Part shown: in pieces, positions 36,624 to 46,364 of the stretch
Numbering within the stretch: the stretch's first letter is position 1
How the letters are laid out: the number at the start of each line of letters is the position of its first letter
Source: Weissella koreensis KCTC 3621
GTDB lineage: Bacteria > Bacillota > Bacilli > Lactobacillales > Lactobacillaceae
Assembly (NCBI RefSeq): GCF_000277645.1
Contig: NZ_AKGG01000016.1
Span: forward strand, 191,117-255,116
Length of the DNA: 64,000 nt
Direction of reading: 5' to 3'
Notes under the pieces: model-generated
What the model was told of the DNA's origin: nothing
Seen by the model: the letters and a program-made list of their open reading frames with translations, nothing else
Databases searched by the model: none
Position numbers and translations under genes: made by a program

Positions 36624-36645
36624 GATTGTATCCTCCTTCGTGCTT

Positions 36646-36683
36646 GTGGTATAAAATGGCGAGTTTCGATTTCCGCCTCCCAC
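36646..36683 (-). promoter_or_regulatory. L1-operator-like hairpin in the rplK leader
   Basis: On the minus strand GTGG-GA-GGCG pairs with CGCC and CCAC, giving two stacked stems with a GA-containing internal loop. It lies between the promoter and the rplK ribosome site, the position of the classical L1 operator. Confidence 0.68.
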
Positions 36684-36712
36684 ATATACATGTCACCACG
36701 CATACAATGAGT

Positions 36713-36741
36713 ATAATAACAAATAATCTAGATAAAAACAA
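36713..36741 (-). promoter_or_regulatory. rplKA promoter
   Basis: The -35 TTGTTT (36736-36741) and -10 TATTAT (36713-36718) have a 17-base spacer. Confidence 0.7.
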
Positions 36742-36883
36742 GAACATCTCTATTTGTTTCTACTATAAAATAAAAAATGTTCTTTAATTACTACGCCATT
36801 CCTTCATTTAATTAAATGCATCAAGTTTATTTAATATAACCTATTATTGATGATATTTATTGTTAAATCTTAAAAAAATAATA

Positions 36884-36916
36884 TTAAAAAGCTGAGATCC
36901 AAAGGGTCTCAGCTTC
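36884..36916 (-). terminator. Terminator of the rpmG-secE-nusG operon
   Basis: AAGCTGAGACC/GGATCTCAGCTT stem on the minus strand is followed by TTTTAAT. Confidence 0.85.
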
Positions 36917-36936
36917 AATTTTAAATATATTCTATA

Positions 36937-37554
36937 CTAATATTTAACAGGTTCAACGTCCGCAAATGAAACTTGAGTGGGTGTTTCGCGTCCAAAGAAA
37001 GTTACCAAAACCGTAACTTCAGCTTTGTCTTCATCAATTTCAGTGATTGGTCCCTCTTGATCAGCCATTGGTCCGGCGATAATCTTAACGTAATCACCAA
37101 CAACAGCATCCAACTTTAACTTGTCATGTGATACTTCTTCTTCAGCATCTATTTCTAATGGATTTCCATTTTCATCATAACGATGCAAGAAAGTTGCAGC
37201 TTCATCCGCTGTCAAAGAAACAGGTTTAGCACCTCCACCACGTGAACCTAAGAATCCAGTAACGTTTGGTGTATTTCGCACGACATACCAAGCTTCATTG
37301 GTCATGACCATCTTCACCAAAACATAACCAGGATATTCATTTTCCATATGGGTCTTAATTTCCCCATCAGCGTCACGAACAGGCATTCCGTCTTTATCAC
37401 GATCTACCACTTCTTGTTCTGGTACAATCACGCGATAAATGAAATCGGTCATATTCATTGTTTCAATACGAGATTCCAAACTAGATTTAACTTTATTTTC
37501 ATACCCTGAATACGTCTGTAAGACATACCATTCCGCTTCAACTGATTCAACCAT
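36937..37554 (-). CDS. nusG: Transcription termination/antitermination factor NusG
   Basis: 205-residue factor that binds RNA polymerase and the ribosome. The N-terminal NGN domain begins AEWYVLQTYSGYENKVK and contains YPGYVLVKMVM. The C-terminal KOW domain holds VGDYVKIIAGPMADQEGPI. GGAGG five bases before the ATG at 37554 gives the start. An acidic patch between domains (DENGNPLEIDAEEEVSHD) is a longer linker than in E. coli. It follows secE with an 90-base gap. Confidence 0.97.
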   Translation of the reverse strand: MVESVEAEWYVLQTYSGYENKVKSSLESRIETMNMTDFIYRVIVPEQEVVDRDKDGMPVRDADGEIKTHMENEYPGYVLVKMVMTNEAWYVVRNTPNVTGFLGSRGGGAKPVSLTADEAATFLHRYDENGNPLEIDAEEEVSHDKLKLDAVVGDYVKIIAGPMADQEGPITEIDEDKAEVTVLVTFFGRETPTQVSFADVEPVKY

Positions 37555-37644
37555 TAGAGCCTCCATTTTTTCCAAATTAAAAACCCCCTTCATCAGAGGG
37601 CCGTTCTATATCTCAATTAGTAACTTAATTATAAGCTGTTTTAA

Positions 37645-37815
37645 TTACTTGGACAAGAGCAAAATTCCTTGTTCTAAGAGCCAGTCAACGCCACCAAAAA
37701 ATAGGGCGAAGAAAATCGATGTACCCAACACAATTCCCGTATCCCGCATATTTTCACTAAACGTTGGCCATGTCACACGGCGCATTTCTGATGCAACTGA
37801 TCCTAAAAACTTCAT
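37645..37815 (-). CDS. secE: Preprotein translocase subunit SecE
   Basis: 56-residue membrane subunit of the SecYEG channel. The amphipathic segment MRRVTWPTFSENMRDTG precedes a single membrane helix (IVLGTSIFFALFFGGVDWLL). The short Gram-positive form lacks the extra helices of E. coli. AAGGAG lies nine bases before the ATG at 37815. The order rpmG-secE-nusG is the standard one. Confidence 0.96.
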   Translation of the reverse strand: MKFLGSVASEMRRVTWPTFSENMRDTGIVLGTSIFFALFFGGVDWLLEQGILLLSK

Positions 37816-37853
37816 TTTACCAATCTCCTTATCCAAATAATTTAAAACGAAAC

Positions 37854-38003
37854 TTACATTGTTTCACGATGCAAAGTATGATGTCCACAAAATGGGCAAT
37901 ACTTTTTTACTTCAAGGCGTTCCATGCGTTCTGGCTTTTTAGTAACCATATAATTACGTGAAGCGCAGACGCTACATGCTAAAGCAACTTTTTTAACTCC
38001 CAT
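37854..38003 (-). CDS. rpmG: Ribosomal protein L33 (zinc-ribbon form)
   Basis: 49-residue protein, translated by hand: it begins [13 protein letters not shown] and ends [14 protein letters not shown]. Two CxxC pairs (Cys10/Cys13 and Cys36/Cys39, approximately) make this the zinc-binding C+ form. The ATG at 38003 has the weak upstream sequence GAGGAAACGAC. It sits immediately before secE as in most Firmicutes. Confidence 0.93.
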   Translation of the reverse strand: MGVKKVALACSVCASRNYMVTKKPERMERLEVKKYCPFCGHHTLHRETM

Positions 38004-38169
38004 GTCGTTTCCTCACTTATTCAATAGTGCAATTATTATAACATACTTATTTGATCCGATACTAACTATAAGTCACTAACAATTAAATATGGTCCTATAC
38101 TATTAAACGATTTGTATTTAAATAATGAATATACCCTATTAAATTACCAAAATTATAAACATACAATAA

Positions 38170-38712
38170 TCATTCAATCCCTTTGATCTTCTTGCGAATA
38201 CGCATTAAATTTGTGCGAACTTGATTAATAGTTTGGTTCAACATTAGCGCGATTTCAGAGCCTTTATAACCTTCAACTGAAAGTTTCAGAATTTGTTGTT
38301 GAATCGGATTTAATTTAGCAGTGGTCCATTTACTATTTAATAAATTTTCCAATATTTGAAGATACTGTTCCCGACCTAATGGTAAAATTTCCTCAACTGT
38401 TTGATTTTCTAACTGAACGATAATAGTGTTTTGATTTTGAGCCTTCGTCTTCAAACGGTAAATACGACGCCAACATGCCGTTTGAAAATACTTTGTAAAC
38501 GCTCGATAATCTCCTGGCGCTAAAGCTCGAGCTGTTTTTATCAACAAAATACTAACTTCCTGACGCCAATCAGCTTCCGTTAATTCAGCTGGTCGTTGCC
38601 GAAATTGTTTCCAAATTAAGGGTCGATATAGCTGATACAATTCTAAAAAGACCGTACCATCATTAGCTTTCAATCGGTTATATTGTTCAAAAGTTATCCC
38701 TAGTTGATTCAT
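38170..38712 (-). CDS. ComX/SigH-like sigma factor
   Basis: 180-residue protein with region-2-like features (FLELYQLYRPLIWKQF, FTKYFQTACWRRIYRLKT) and region-4-like features (LNPIQQQILKLSVEGYKGSE, IALMLNQTINQVRTNLMRIR). The location beside rpmG-secE-nusG is where lactic acid bacteria carry the SigH/ComX-type gene that controls competence genes. Whether it is active for competence here cannot be told. No obvious terminator follows; a gap of ~165 bases separates it from rpmG. The AGGTGTATTAA region gives its ribosome site. Confidence 0.75.
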   Translation of the reverse strand: MNQLGITFEQYNRLKANDGTVFLELYQLYRPLIWKQFRQRPAELTEADWRQEVSILLIKTARALAPGDYRAFTKYFQTACWRRIYRLKTKAQNQNTIIVQLENQTVEEILPLGREQYLQILENLLNSKWTTAKLNPIQQQILKLSVEGYKGSEIALMLNQTINQVRTNLMRIRKKIKGIE

Positions 38713-38954
38713 TTAATACACCTCCACCCTCAGTATGCCAAAAACTTTGTCAGATGGGGAATAAATGTTGCCCTGCTTCACTTCTTAATCGTAAATGTTG
38801 TTACCTAAAATTTATTATATGTAAAATCAGCAAATATAATATTAGTTTTAACCATCAAATTGACCTATTAAACCCATAATAATCTCTCATAAAATCCTAA
38901 ATAATCTAAATAATTTAAAATAACCCAATACGTGTCATAAAACTTTTTTAGCCA

Positions 38955-38988
38955 TTAAAAAAATCGTCACCTCATTGATGACGATTTA
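38955..38988 (-). terminator. Terminator after rlmB
   Basis: AAATCGTCATC/GGTGACGATTT stem on the minus strand is followed by seven T residues. Confidence 0.85.
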
Positions 38989-39003
38989 CATAATTCAATA
39001 TTT

Positions 39004-39864
39004 TTACAATGGATGACGTGAATTGAAGCCACCATATATTAACAAACTAGCAGCAACTGAAGCATTCAATGATTGCACATGTCCAACCATTGGAATGGTC
39101 AACATTTCGTCAACAGACTTCTTCAAAAGTTGGGCAATACCCTTACCTTCATTCCCAATAATCAAAGCAACCGCTCCTCGGGCATCCCATTGCCGATAAT
39201 CAGTACCATTCATATCAGTTCCAAAAATCCACAAGCCACGTTCCTTCAATTGTTCCACTGTTTGAACCAAATTAGTTACTCTGGCCACGGGGACATGTTC
39301 AATTGCTCCGGTTGAAGTTTTAGCCACCGTAGCCGTTAATTGAACTGCACGGCGCTTCGGAATAATTACTCCATGAACCCCAGCTGCATCAGCTGTTCGC
39401 AAGATCGATCCTAAATTATGTGGATCTTCAATTGAATCTAAGATTAAGAAGAAAGGTTGTTCCCCTGCTTCTTCCGCTTTTTTAAACAAGTCATCAATCG
39501 TTGCATAGGTGTATGCTGCAATCGATAACACAATCCCTTGGTGATTTTGTCCGTCTACTAATTCATCTAATTTTGATTTAGGGGCATCTTGAATAACTAA
39601 GCCTCGTTTTTTGGCTAAGGCAATAATTTCTTGATGTAAAGTATCAGCCAATCCAGTTTGTAACCATACTTTGTTGATCTCAGTCGTTCCCTTTAGCGCT
39701 TCAACTGATGCATGATGGCCATATACAAATTCTATCGTGTCATCAATCGGCACACTCATATTTTCTTGATTTTGCCTAGACTTATTTTTAAAATTACGGT
39801 CTTTATTATCTGACGCTTTAAAATTATTTTTACGTGGCTTTGCTTGTTTATTTCTTGCTTCCAT
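39004..39864 (-). CDS. rlmB: 23S rRNA (guanosine-2'-O-)-methyltransferase RlmB
   Basis: 286-residue SPOUT (TrmH-family) enzyme. It has an N-terminal basic extension (about 1-35, rich in Lys, Asn and Arg), a substrate-binding L30-like domain (about 45-115) and a knotted domain with motif 1 [20 protein letters not shown], motif 2 [10 protein letters not shown] and motif 3 [13 protein letters not shown]. RlmB methylates G2251 in the peptidyl-transferase region. It overlaps mrnC by 17 bases, so translation is coupled. Confidence 0.95.
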   Translation of the reverse strand: MEARNKQAKPRKNNFKASDNKDRNFKNKSRQNQENMSVPIDDTIEFVYGHHASVEALKGTTEINKVWLQTGLADTLHQEIIALAKKRGLVIQDAPKSKLDELVDGQNHQGIVLSIAAYTYATIDDLFKKAEEAGEQPFFLILDSIEDPHNLGSILRTADAAGVHGVIIPKRRAVQLTATVAKTSTGAIEHVPVARVTNLVQTVEQLKERGLWIFGTDMNGTDYRQWDARGAVALIIGNEGKGIAQLLKKSVDEMLTIPMVGHVQSLNASVAASLLIYGGFNSRHPL

Positions 39865-40273
39865 AATATCTGGTCCGTCCGCTTTCTACTTGATTAATGA
39901 CCCATGTAACTACTTCATCGAGCCGTTCAAATTGTTGACTTGCATGTAAATAACCGATCAAAGCCTCAAACCCAGTTGAAATACGATATGTAACTACATC
40001 GGTATTCTTAGCTTTTGTGTGGGAATTAGCATTTCGACCACGTTTAAAAAACGTTAATTCAGTTTCTGTCAAATATTCATCAGCCTCCATTAATTCAAAT
40101 AAAGCTGCATGCGCTTTGGCGGAAACGAAAGCTTTTGCTTGCCTTTGCAAGCGTCCAGGTTTAGTAATACCTTGCGCCAACAAATGTTGCCGGATGTAAG
40201 TCTCATAAACGGCATCACCCAAATATGCTAAATCGAGACCATTTAATTGTTGATAATTAATTTTTTCATTCAT
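39848..40273 (-). CDS. mrnC: Mini-ribonuclease III
   Basis: 141-residue RNase III-like nuclease without a dsRNA-binding domain. The catalytic signature [17 protein letters not shown] lies near residues 14-30 and the block [16 protein letters not shown] near 75. Mini-III matures the ends of 23S rRNA. The rlmB gene overlaps its 3' end, as in Bacillus (mrnC between cysS and rlmB). Confidence 0.95.
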   Translation of the reverse strand: MNEKINYQQLNGLDLAYLGDAVYETYIRQHLLAQGITKPGRLQRQAKAFVSAKAHAALFELMEADEYLTETELTFFKRGRNANSHTKAKNTDVVTYRISTGFEALIGYLHASQQFERLDEVVTWVINQVESGRTRYYGSKK

Positions 40274-40330
40274 ATTGATATCTTGTCGCCCATTTCTAAA
40301 TTAAAGCATCATATAATTTCGTCTTTTTAA

Positions 40331-40346
40331 TGTTTCACATGAAACA
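40331..40346. other. parS-like centromere site
   Basis: TGTTTCACATGAAACA differs by one base from the Bacillus parS consensus TGTTTCACGTGAAACA, in the gap between mrnC and cysS. parS sites bind ParB (Spo0J) for chromosome segregation near the origin. No ParB gene is in the window. Confidence 0.5.
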
Positions 40347-40402
40347 TTTGCGCTTATTCTACTGTTTTTACTTACTCTACATTAAACAGCCTTGAACAGC
40401 AA

Positions 40403-41818
40403 CTACTTCCTAGTCCAGCGAACGCCTTGGGGTGTATCTTCTAAGATAATACCTTGCTGCGTTAATTCATCACGAATTTGATCTGCTCGAGCATAGTCCC
40501 GATTTTGTCGAGCAATTTCACGATCCTGAATTAAATCATCTATAACTTGATCTAATTCTTCCGTCTTAGCCAAACCATCAACCCCAAAAATCATCATCAA
40601 TTCACTCATTGTCTTTAAAATAATTTCAATGGTTGACTCTTGTACTTCAGCTTGAGTTCCATAAATATTAGCTAACTCTGCCAAATCAAAAATGGCTGCT
40701 AATCCATTTTGAGCATTAAAGTCATCATCCATTGCTAATATAAAGCGGTCAACAATCACTTGGACTTGTTTTTCAATTTCATGATCATTCCCTGCCTGGC
40801 TTGTTTCTAAACGAAAAGCCAAATTTTGGTAGGCCGTTTTAATCCGTTGTAAATTACGAGTAGCAAGTTCAATGTTCTTTTGTGAATAGGCAATTGGTCG
40901 TCGATATTGAGTAGTTGACATCATAAAACGAAGTACCATCGGATCATCTAGTTCTTCTAATAAATCGTGTACTGTTGTGAAATTACCCATTGACTTAGAC
41001 ATCTTTTCTTCGTCATCCCCAACCGTTACAAATCCGTTATGCAGCCATTGGTTCACAAATTTTTCGCCAGTTTTTGCTTCAGATTGCGCAATTTCATTTG
41101 AATGATGCGGAAATGCTAAATCAATTCCCCCACCATGTAAATCAAAATGGTTTCCCAAATATTTAGTCGACATCACTGAGCATTCAATGTGCCATCCAGG
41201 TCGACCCATTCCCCAAGGAGACTTCCATGCAATTGACCCATCATCTTCAGCACCCTTCCAAACGGCGAAGTCCATTGGATCTTCTTTACGTTTCATTTCT
41301 TCCTCATCTAAACGTCCCGCCGAATTATGTTCCATTTCATTTAAATCTTGATGAGCCAAAATACCATAATCTTTATATTTTTTAGCTCGGAAATAAACAT
41401 CGCCTTCTGAAACATAGGCATATCCTTTATTAATCAATTCTTGTACGAATTCAATAATTTCGGGAATATTTTCCGTCGCTCTTGGTCGAACCGTAGCAGG
41501 CAGAATATTCAAGGCTTTCGTATCAGCTTCATATGCTTCTATGTAGCGATCAGCTAATTCTGGTACTGAAATTCCCTGTTCCTTTGCTGCCTTAATCATC
41601 TTATCATCCACATCAGTGAAATTAGAAACATATCTGACTTCATATCCTCGATAAATAAAATAGCGCCGAATTGTATCAAAAGCAATTGCTGAACGCGCAT
41701 TCCCAATATGAATATAGTTATAAACGGTTGGTCCACAAACATACATACTGACCTTCATTGGTTCAATTGGGGTAAAGGGTTCCTTTTGTAAGGTCATGGT
41801 ATTAAAAACATTAATCAT
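40403..41818 (-). CDS. cysS: Cysteinyl-tRNA synthetase
   Basis: 471-residue class I synthetase. Landmarks are [20 protein letters not shown] with the zinc-ligand Cys28 and HIGH-like HIGN, the later zinc ligands HIECSVMS and [11 protein letters not shown], and the KMSKS motif KMSKSMGN. C-terminal anticodon-binding domain present. It lies 42 bases after nadE, and mrnC follows after 130 bases in which a parS-like site sits. No T-box was seen. Confidence 0.97.
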   Translation of the reverse strand: MINVFNTMTLQKEPFTPIEPMKVSMYVCGPTVYNYIHIGNARSAIAFDTIRRYFIYRGYEVRYVSNFTDVDDKMIKAAKEQGISVPELADRYIEAYEADTKALNILPATVRPRATENIPEIIEFVQELINKGYAYVSEGDVYFRAKKYKDYGILAHQDLNEMEHNSAGRLDEEEMKRKEDPMDFAVWKGAEDDGSIAWKSPWGMGRPGWHIECSVMSTKYLGNHFDLHGGGIDLAFPHHSNEIAQSEAKTGEKFVNQWLHNGFVTVGDDEEKMSKSMGNFTTVHDLLEELDDPMVLRFMMSTTQYRRPIAYSQKNIELATRNLQRIKTAYQNLAFRLETSQAGNDHEIEKQVQVIVDRFILAMDDDFNAQNGLAAIFDLAELANIYGTQAEVQESTIEIILKTMSELMMIFGVDGLAKTEELDQVIDDLIQDREIARQNRDYARADQIRDELTQQGIILEDTPQGVRWTRK

Positions 41819-41860
41819 AACTAATCCACCTCCGCGATGCTAATTTTGTAACTGATTATT

Positions 41861-42685
41861 CTATTGCCACCATTGTGAGAATACTGTAACAGCGCCTTGT
41901 CGCTTATGTTCTGTCCGTGCATACCAGCGTTCAATTGTTTGAGCATCTGATTCGTCAACCATTTGACCTTCCAAATAGTTATCTAAAACTTCATACGTTA
42001 CTCCAAGTGCTGTTTCATCAGGTAAAGCTGGATGATCTTCTTCCAAATCAGCTGTCGGAACTTTTTCATAAAGCTGTTTAGGCGCCTGTAACCAGGCTAA
42101 AATAGCACGTCCTTGACGTTTATTCAAACGATACAAGGGCATGATATCAGCGGCCCCATCGCCAAATTTTGTATAAAAACCAGTAACTGCTTCAGCAGCA
42201 TGATCTGTTCCAATCACCGCTCCTTGCGTTGCCCCAGCTACTCCATATTGCGCAATCATCCGTTGACGGGCCTTGATGTTACCTTTATTAAAATCAGTGA
42301 CTGGTAATCCAGCCATAGTTAAGCTTTGAACCGTTGCTTCTGTAGCTTCTTTAATATTACTAATGATTACTTGATCTGCCCCCTGCCACTCAATAGCAAC
42401 TAAAGCATCATCCTCATCATTTTGAGTCCCATAGGGTAAACGCATAGCGATAAATTGATAATCTGACCGACCCGTTTCAGCTCGTAATTCAGTTACAGCT
42501 GTTTCTGCCATATGACCAGCTAAAGTCGAATCTTGACCGCCAGAAATTCCAAGAACATAGCTTTTCAACCCTGTTTTAATTAAATATTTCTTTAATAAAT
42601 CAACCGAACGGCGATATTCTTCCGCTGGATCAATTTCCGATTGTACACCTAATACTTTAATAATTTCTGCTTGTTGTGCTCGCAT
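41861..42685 (-). CDS. nadE: NH3-dependent NAD+ synthetase
   Basis: 274-residue enzyme that amidates deamido-NAD with ammonia. The PP-loop [11 protein letters not shown] lies near 52-62 and [17 protein letters not shown] near 145 is the second conserved block; the C-terminal [15 protein letters not shown] also fits. There is no glutaminase domain. The ATG at 42685 is chosen because it gives the usual length; the upstream GGGGGG is an imperfect ribosome site. It follows pncB by 44 bases, so the two steps of nicotinate salvage are co-encoded. Confidence 0.96.
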   Translation of the reverse strand: MRAQQAEIIKVLGVQSEIDPAEEYRRSVDLLKKYLIKTGLKSYVLGISGGQDSTLAGHMAETAVTELRAETGRSDYQFIAMRLPYGTQNDEDDALVAIEWQGADQVIISNIKEATEATVQSLTMAGLPVTDFNKGNIKARQRMIAQYGVAGATQGAVIGTDHAAEAVTGFYTKFGDGAADIMPLYRLNKRQGRAILAWLQAPKQLYEKVPTADLEEDHPALPDETALGVTYEVLDNYLEGQMVDESDAQTIERWYARTEHKRQGAVTVFSQWWQ

Positions 42686-42729
42686 TTGATGCCCCCCCAT
42701 TTTCAACGACTTGATCTTAATCATCTATA

Positions 42730-44223
42730 TTAAAATTGACCATGCTTTTGATCATCATCTTTTTTCAAATTGCTCACATAATCTCGTACATCATTAATCA
42801 ATTTCATCTTATTATCCCAAGCCTCTTTTGACAAATCAACGGGATATTCTTGTGGATTTAATCCTCGACGATACTCTGACCATAAATGTTCTAAGCGTTG
42901 TGCTGAATAAGCTTGAACTGCTTGAACATCAGGTAAATCATATACAACTTTACCATCAACGACCATTGTTTCTAATATCGGACGCGCCGTAAAATCAGTG
43001 ATCGTTTTATTCAAATAAGTGTATTGAGGGTGGAACATGTATAATTGCTCTTCTTTTTGTGGATTTTCATCCCAAAGGGCGACATAATCACCTTGTGACT
43101 TACTATCAGTATTGCGTGTAATTCGCCAAACCTGTTTTTTGCCTGGCGTCGAAATTTTCACGGCACTACCTGAAATTTTAATTGTATCAACCATCTGGCC
43201 ATTTTCATCTTCAACTGAAACAACTTTATAAACTGCTCCTAAAGCCGGTTGATCAAAGGCTGTAATCAGCTTAGTTCCAACACCCCAAACATCTATTTTA
43301 GCTCCTTGTAGCTTAAGTGATGTGATCGTTTCTTCATCTAGATCATTTGAGGCATAAATTTTAGCATCTTCAAATCCAGCTTCATCCAAAAGTTTTCGTA
43401 CACCCTTTGAAAGATAAGCCATATCTCCAGAATCAATTCGCACACCTAAAAAATTAATCTTATCACCCATTTCTTTAGCCACTCGAATCGCACTTGGTAC
43501 CCCTGATGCCAATGTGTCATAAGTATCAACTAAGAAGACACAATCACGATGCGTCTCTGCGTAAGCTTTAAAAGCTTCATAGTCATTGCGATAAATTTGA
43601 ACTAGTGAATGAGCATGTGTTCCGCTGATCGGAATACCAAATAATTTTCCAGCCCGTACATTGGATGTTGCATCAAAGCCACCAATAAAGGCTGCTCGGG
43701 TCCCCCACAAAGCAGCATCCATTTCTTGAGCACGTCGGGTTCCGAATTCCAACAAAGGTTGATTGCCAACTACCGAACGAATTCGCGAAGCTTTGGTAGC
43801 AATCAAAGTTTGATAATTAATAATATTCAAAAGTGGTGTTTCAATAATTTGCGCGTCAAAAATTGACCCTTCAACTTGTAAAATCGGTTCATTATTAAAA
43901 ACAACTTCCCCCTCATGTGGAGCGCGAATTGTTGCTTTAAAATGCCATTGCTCTAAATAATCTACAAAATCGTCAGCAAACATTGGCTCTGAACGCATAT
44001 ATTCAATATCACTTTTTGAGAAATGTAAATCTTCAACGAATTCTAAGACATGTTCAAGACCAGCAAAAATAGCATAACCATTTTTAAAAGGTAGGTCCCG
44101 AAAATATAATTCAAAAACGGCTTGGCGTTCGTGAATCCCTTCTTGGAAATAGGTTTGCATCATTGTTAGTTGGTAAGCATCTGTGTGAAGCACTAATCCG
44201 TCATCGGGAAATTGGGTTTTCAT
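42730..44223 (-). CDS. pncB: Nicotinate phosphoribosyltransferase
   Basis: 497-residue first enzyme of the Preiss-Handler pathway, converting nicotinate and PRPP to nicotinate mononucleotide. Family blocks are HTDAYQLTMMQTYFQEGIHE, LLEFGTRRAQEMDAALWGTR, THAHSLVQ (the ATP-phosphorylated histidine region) and RIDSGDMAYLSKGVR. GGAG eight bases before the ATG at 44223 gives the start. The pncB-nadE pair indicates dependence on external nicotinate, as in many LAB. Confidence 0.96.
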   Translation of the reverse strand: MKTQFPDDGLVLHTDAYQLTMMQTYFQEGIHERQAVFELYFRDLPFKNGYAIFAGLEHVLEFVEDLHFSKSDIEYMRSEPMFADDFVDYLEQWHFKATIRAPHEGEVVFNNEPILQVEGSIFDAQIIETPLLNIINYQTLIATKASRIRSVVGNQPLLEFGTRRAQEMDAALWGTRAAFIGGFDATSNVRAGKLFGIPISGTHAHSLVQIYRNDYEAFKAYAETHRDCVFLVDTYDTLASGVPSAIRVAKEMGDKINFLGVRIDSGDMAYLSKGVRKLLDEAGFEDAKIYASNDLDEETITSLKLQGAKIDVWGVGTKLITAFDQPALGAVYKVVSVEDENGQMVDTIKISGSAVKISTPGKKQVWRITRNTDSKSQGDYVALWDENPQKEEQLYMFHPQYTYLNKTITDFTARPILETMVVDGKVVYDLPDVQAVQAYSAQRLEHLWSEYRRGLNPQEYPVDLSKEAWDNKMKLINDVRDYVSNLKKDDDQKHGQF

Positions 44224-44447
44224 GGTTTTTTCTCCATATTTTTCACAATTCATTTAATTCAATCTTCTAAATTTTATCATATTTTAAAAGAAATCGTTTA
44301 CTTTGTCCATGTTTTACTAATTCAAAAGCGCAAGGTGTATAATATTAAGAATTGTTTCCATTAATAAGTATAAATCCGAACTTCTATCATTAGTTCTCGT
44401 TTTATGCTTCACAAAATCATTTTTAGTAATCGAGGTTATAAAATAAA

Positions 44448-45116
44448 ATGGTAAATAATATTTTCAAAATGAAAGAATCTGTCCGAGTTGGAGCCTTATT
44501 AGCAGCGACAACTGGTTTCATTGATTCTTATACCTTCGCCTTTCATGATGGCCGTTTCGCTTCATTCCAAAGTGGAAACATGCTCCAATTTGCGGTTAAT
44601 ATAGCTCACGGAAATTTTAAACATTCCTTGATTTTTATATGGCCTGCCCTAGCCTTCGTCTTCGGTGTAATGCTAAATCAGGTTGTTAAACGCATTCGTT
44701 ATGTCAATAAAGCTCAATGGGAAGAATTTTCAATCCTCTTCGAAATGCTTGGCATCACTATCGCAGCAATTTTAGAAATTTTACATGCTCCAAGTGTCTT
44801 GAATATTTCTATTTTAGCCCTCAGCATGGCCTTCCAGAGCGATACCTTCACTAAACTGCATGGGGATGCCTACGCAACTACCATGTTCACTGGAAATCTA
44901 AAACGTTTCGGAGCAACACTTGCAAGCTATGGCTTAAATCATCAAAAATCTGAACTGATGAAAGCTCGTAATATCGGTGTAGTCATTCTTAGTTTTATCA
45001 TCGGAGTCGTTTTAGCTACTTTTATTGGGATTAAATTAAACGGATGGTCATTATTTATTCCAGTCTTATCACTTGGGTTAACTTGGTTTATCATTACTGC
45101 TGATCGTCAAAATTAA
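44448..45116 (+). CDS. YoaK-family (DUF1275) membrane protein
   Basis: 222-residue protein with about six hydrophobic segments and the family signature GFIDSYTFAFHDGRFASFQSGN near residues 25-44, plus MAFQSDTFTKLHGDAYATTM near 125. The role of the family is not known. GAGG lies twelve bases before the ATG; an internal ATG at 44469 is possible. A TATAAT-like box lies about 105 bases upstream. The gene is divergent from pncB and followed by the metQNI T-box region. Confidence 0.82.
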   Translation: MVNNIFKMKESVRVGALLAATTGFIDSYTFAFHDGRFASFQSGNMLQFAVNIAHGNFKHSLIFIWPALAFVFGVMLNQVVKRIRYVNKAQWEEFSILFEMLGITIAAILEILHAPSVLNISILALSMAFQSDTFTKLHGDAYATTMFTGNLKRFGATLASYGLNHQKSELMKARNIGVVILSFIIGVVLATFIGIKLNGWSLFIPVLSLGLTWFIITADRQN

Positions 45117-45124
45117 AATTAAGT

Positions 45125-45153
45125 TTGACAAATTTTATAAAGCAATTTATGAT
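45125..45153 (+). promoter_or_regulatory. metQNI promoter
   Basis: -35 TTGACA (45125-45130) and -10 TATGAT (45148-45153) are separated by 17 bases and lie just upstream of the T-box. Confidence 0.88.
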
Positions 45154-45169
45154 TGTGCATATAGAAATG

Positions 45170-45476
45170 AAACAAGTTGAGCAGAAAAGTAACTACCAGG
45201 CAATCGCTCAGAGAGACAACGTTGGTGAGAGTTGTTCGAAAGGCCAGTAGTGAAAATGATCTGTGATTGGCAATGGTGAGTAGCAAGTCTATCAGCCGTT
45301 GACGGATTGGTCTACGTTACAAGACACGCGAATCGGTAGCGCATCATATCGCATACTACCCGCTCGTTGTTAAGGCTTTAAAGTGCACACGTTTCTTTAA
45401 GGTGAAGTAGAATGGTACCACGGACACCCGTTTCTATTTGATATTTATTTATCAAATAGAAACGGGTGTTTTTTGT
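45170..45476 (+). promoter_or_regulatory. Methionine T-box riboswitch
   Basis: The leader has a stem I region with AAGTAA motif, the specifier loop context TGAAAATGAT with ATG (Met) at 45256-45258, the invariant T-box AGAATGGTACCACGG at 45409-45423, and a long terminator (45425-45475) whose ACACCCGTTTCTATTTGATA half is perfectly complementary to the other. Uncharged tRNA-Met would let transcription enter metQNI. Confidence 0.92.
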
Positions 45477-45519
45477 TACTTCACTGCCCTAGTTATAACC
45501 ATACAAACGGAGGATTATC

Positions 45520-46347
45520 ATGAAAAACATATTCAAATTGAGCATCACACTCTTAGCTCTTCCCCTCGCTCTAAGTATTTTAACACCTATAGAATCAGTT
45601 TCCGCCGCACAAAAAACGGTAACAGTTGGAATTGTCGGAACATCTGAACAAGAATTATGGAAATCCGTCGCAAAGACTGCAAAGAAAGATTCAGGCATTA
45701 CGGTTAAAACCAAAATTTTTACTGATTACAACACTCCTAACAAAGCTTTAGTAGATGGATCATTAGATCTGAACGCTTTCCAACACACTAATTTCTTAGA
45801 CAATTGGAATAAGTCCAATGGTAATCAATTGGCATCAATTGGAAAAACCTATTTAACTCCTATGAGAATTTATTCTAATCATGCTCATGATGTCAAAAAC
45901 ATTAAAGACAATACTACTATTGCGATTCCAAATGATCCAACCAATGAGGGTCGTGCTCTGACCCTTCTTCAAACAGCTGGTTTGATTAAACTCAAGAAAA
46001 CTGATCTACCAACCATCAAGGACATAAAAGAAAATAAACTAAACATCAAATTCAAAGAAATTGCTGCCGATCAAACCCCCAGCGCTCTTAAATCCGTTGA
46101 TGCAGCTGTCATCAATGCAAACTACGCTCAAGAAGCACATTTAGCTGTTAAAAAATCAATCTATGTCGAGCCCATTAATAAAGCATCAAAACAATGGATC
46201 AATGTTATTGTTGCTAATAAAAAACAAGCAAAAAATAAAACTTACCAAGCCGTTGTAAAAGCCTACCAAACTAAAAAAACAGAACAATATTTCGATCAGA
46301 CTTGGGGTGATACTCAATTACCTGCTTGGAATATCAAGTTAAAATAA
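45520..46347 (+). CDS. metQ: Methionine ABC transporter substrate-binding protein (MetQ/NlpA family)
   Basis: 275-residue binding protein. The mature start [20 protein letters not shown] and the methionine-binding pocket stretches [18 protein letters not shown] and [18 protein letters not shown] fit the NlpA family. The N-terminal 31 residues form a signal ([15 protein letters not shown]) ending in SVSAA with no cysteine, so the normal lipobox is absent and the protein should be secreted or N-terminally anchored. CGGAGG lies nine bases before the ATG. It is the first gene of metQNI behind the T-box. Confidence 0.92.
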   Translation: MKNIFKLSITLLALPLALSILTPIESVSAAQKTVTVGIVGTSEQELWKSVAKTAKKDSGITVKTKIFTDYNTPNKALVDGSLDLNAFQHTNFLDNWNKSNGNQLASIGKTYLTPMRIYSNHAHDVKNIKDNTTIAIPNDPTNEGRALTLLQTAGLIKLKKTDLPTIKDIKENKLNIKFKEIAADQTPSALKSVDAAVINANYAQEAHLAVKKSIYVEPINKASKQWINVIVANKKQAKNKTYQAVVKAYQTKKTEQYFDQTWGDTQLPAWNIKLK

Positions 46348-46364
46348 AAGGGAGGAACCGTCGA

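Noticed and set aside
37853..37875. Half parS site in rpmG (TGTTTCACG followed by ATGCAA)
   Set aside because: Only one half matches the consensus and it is coding sequence.
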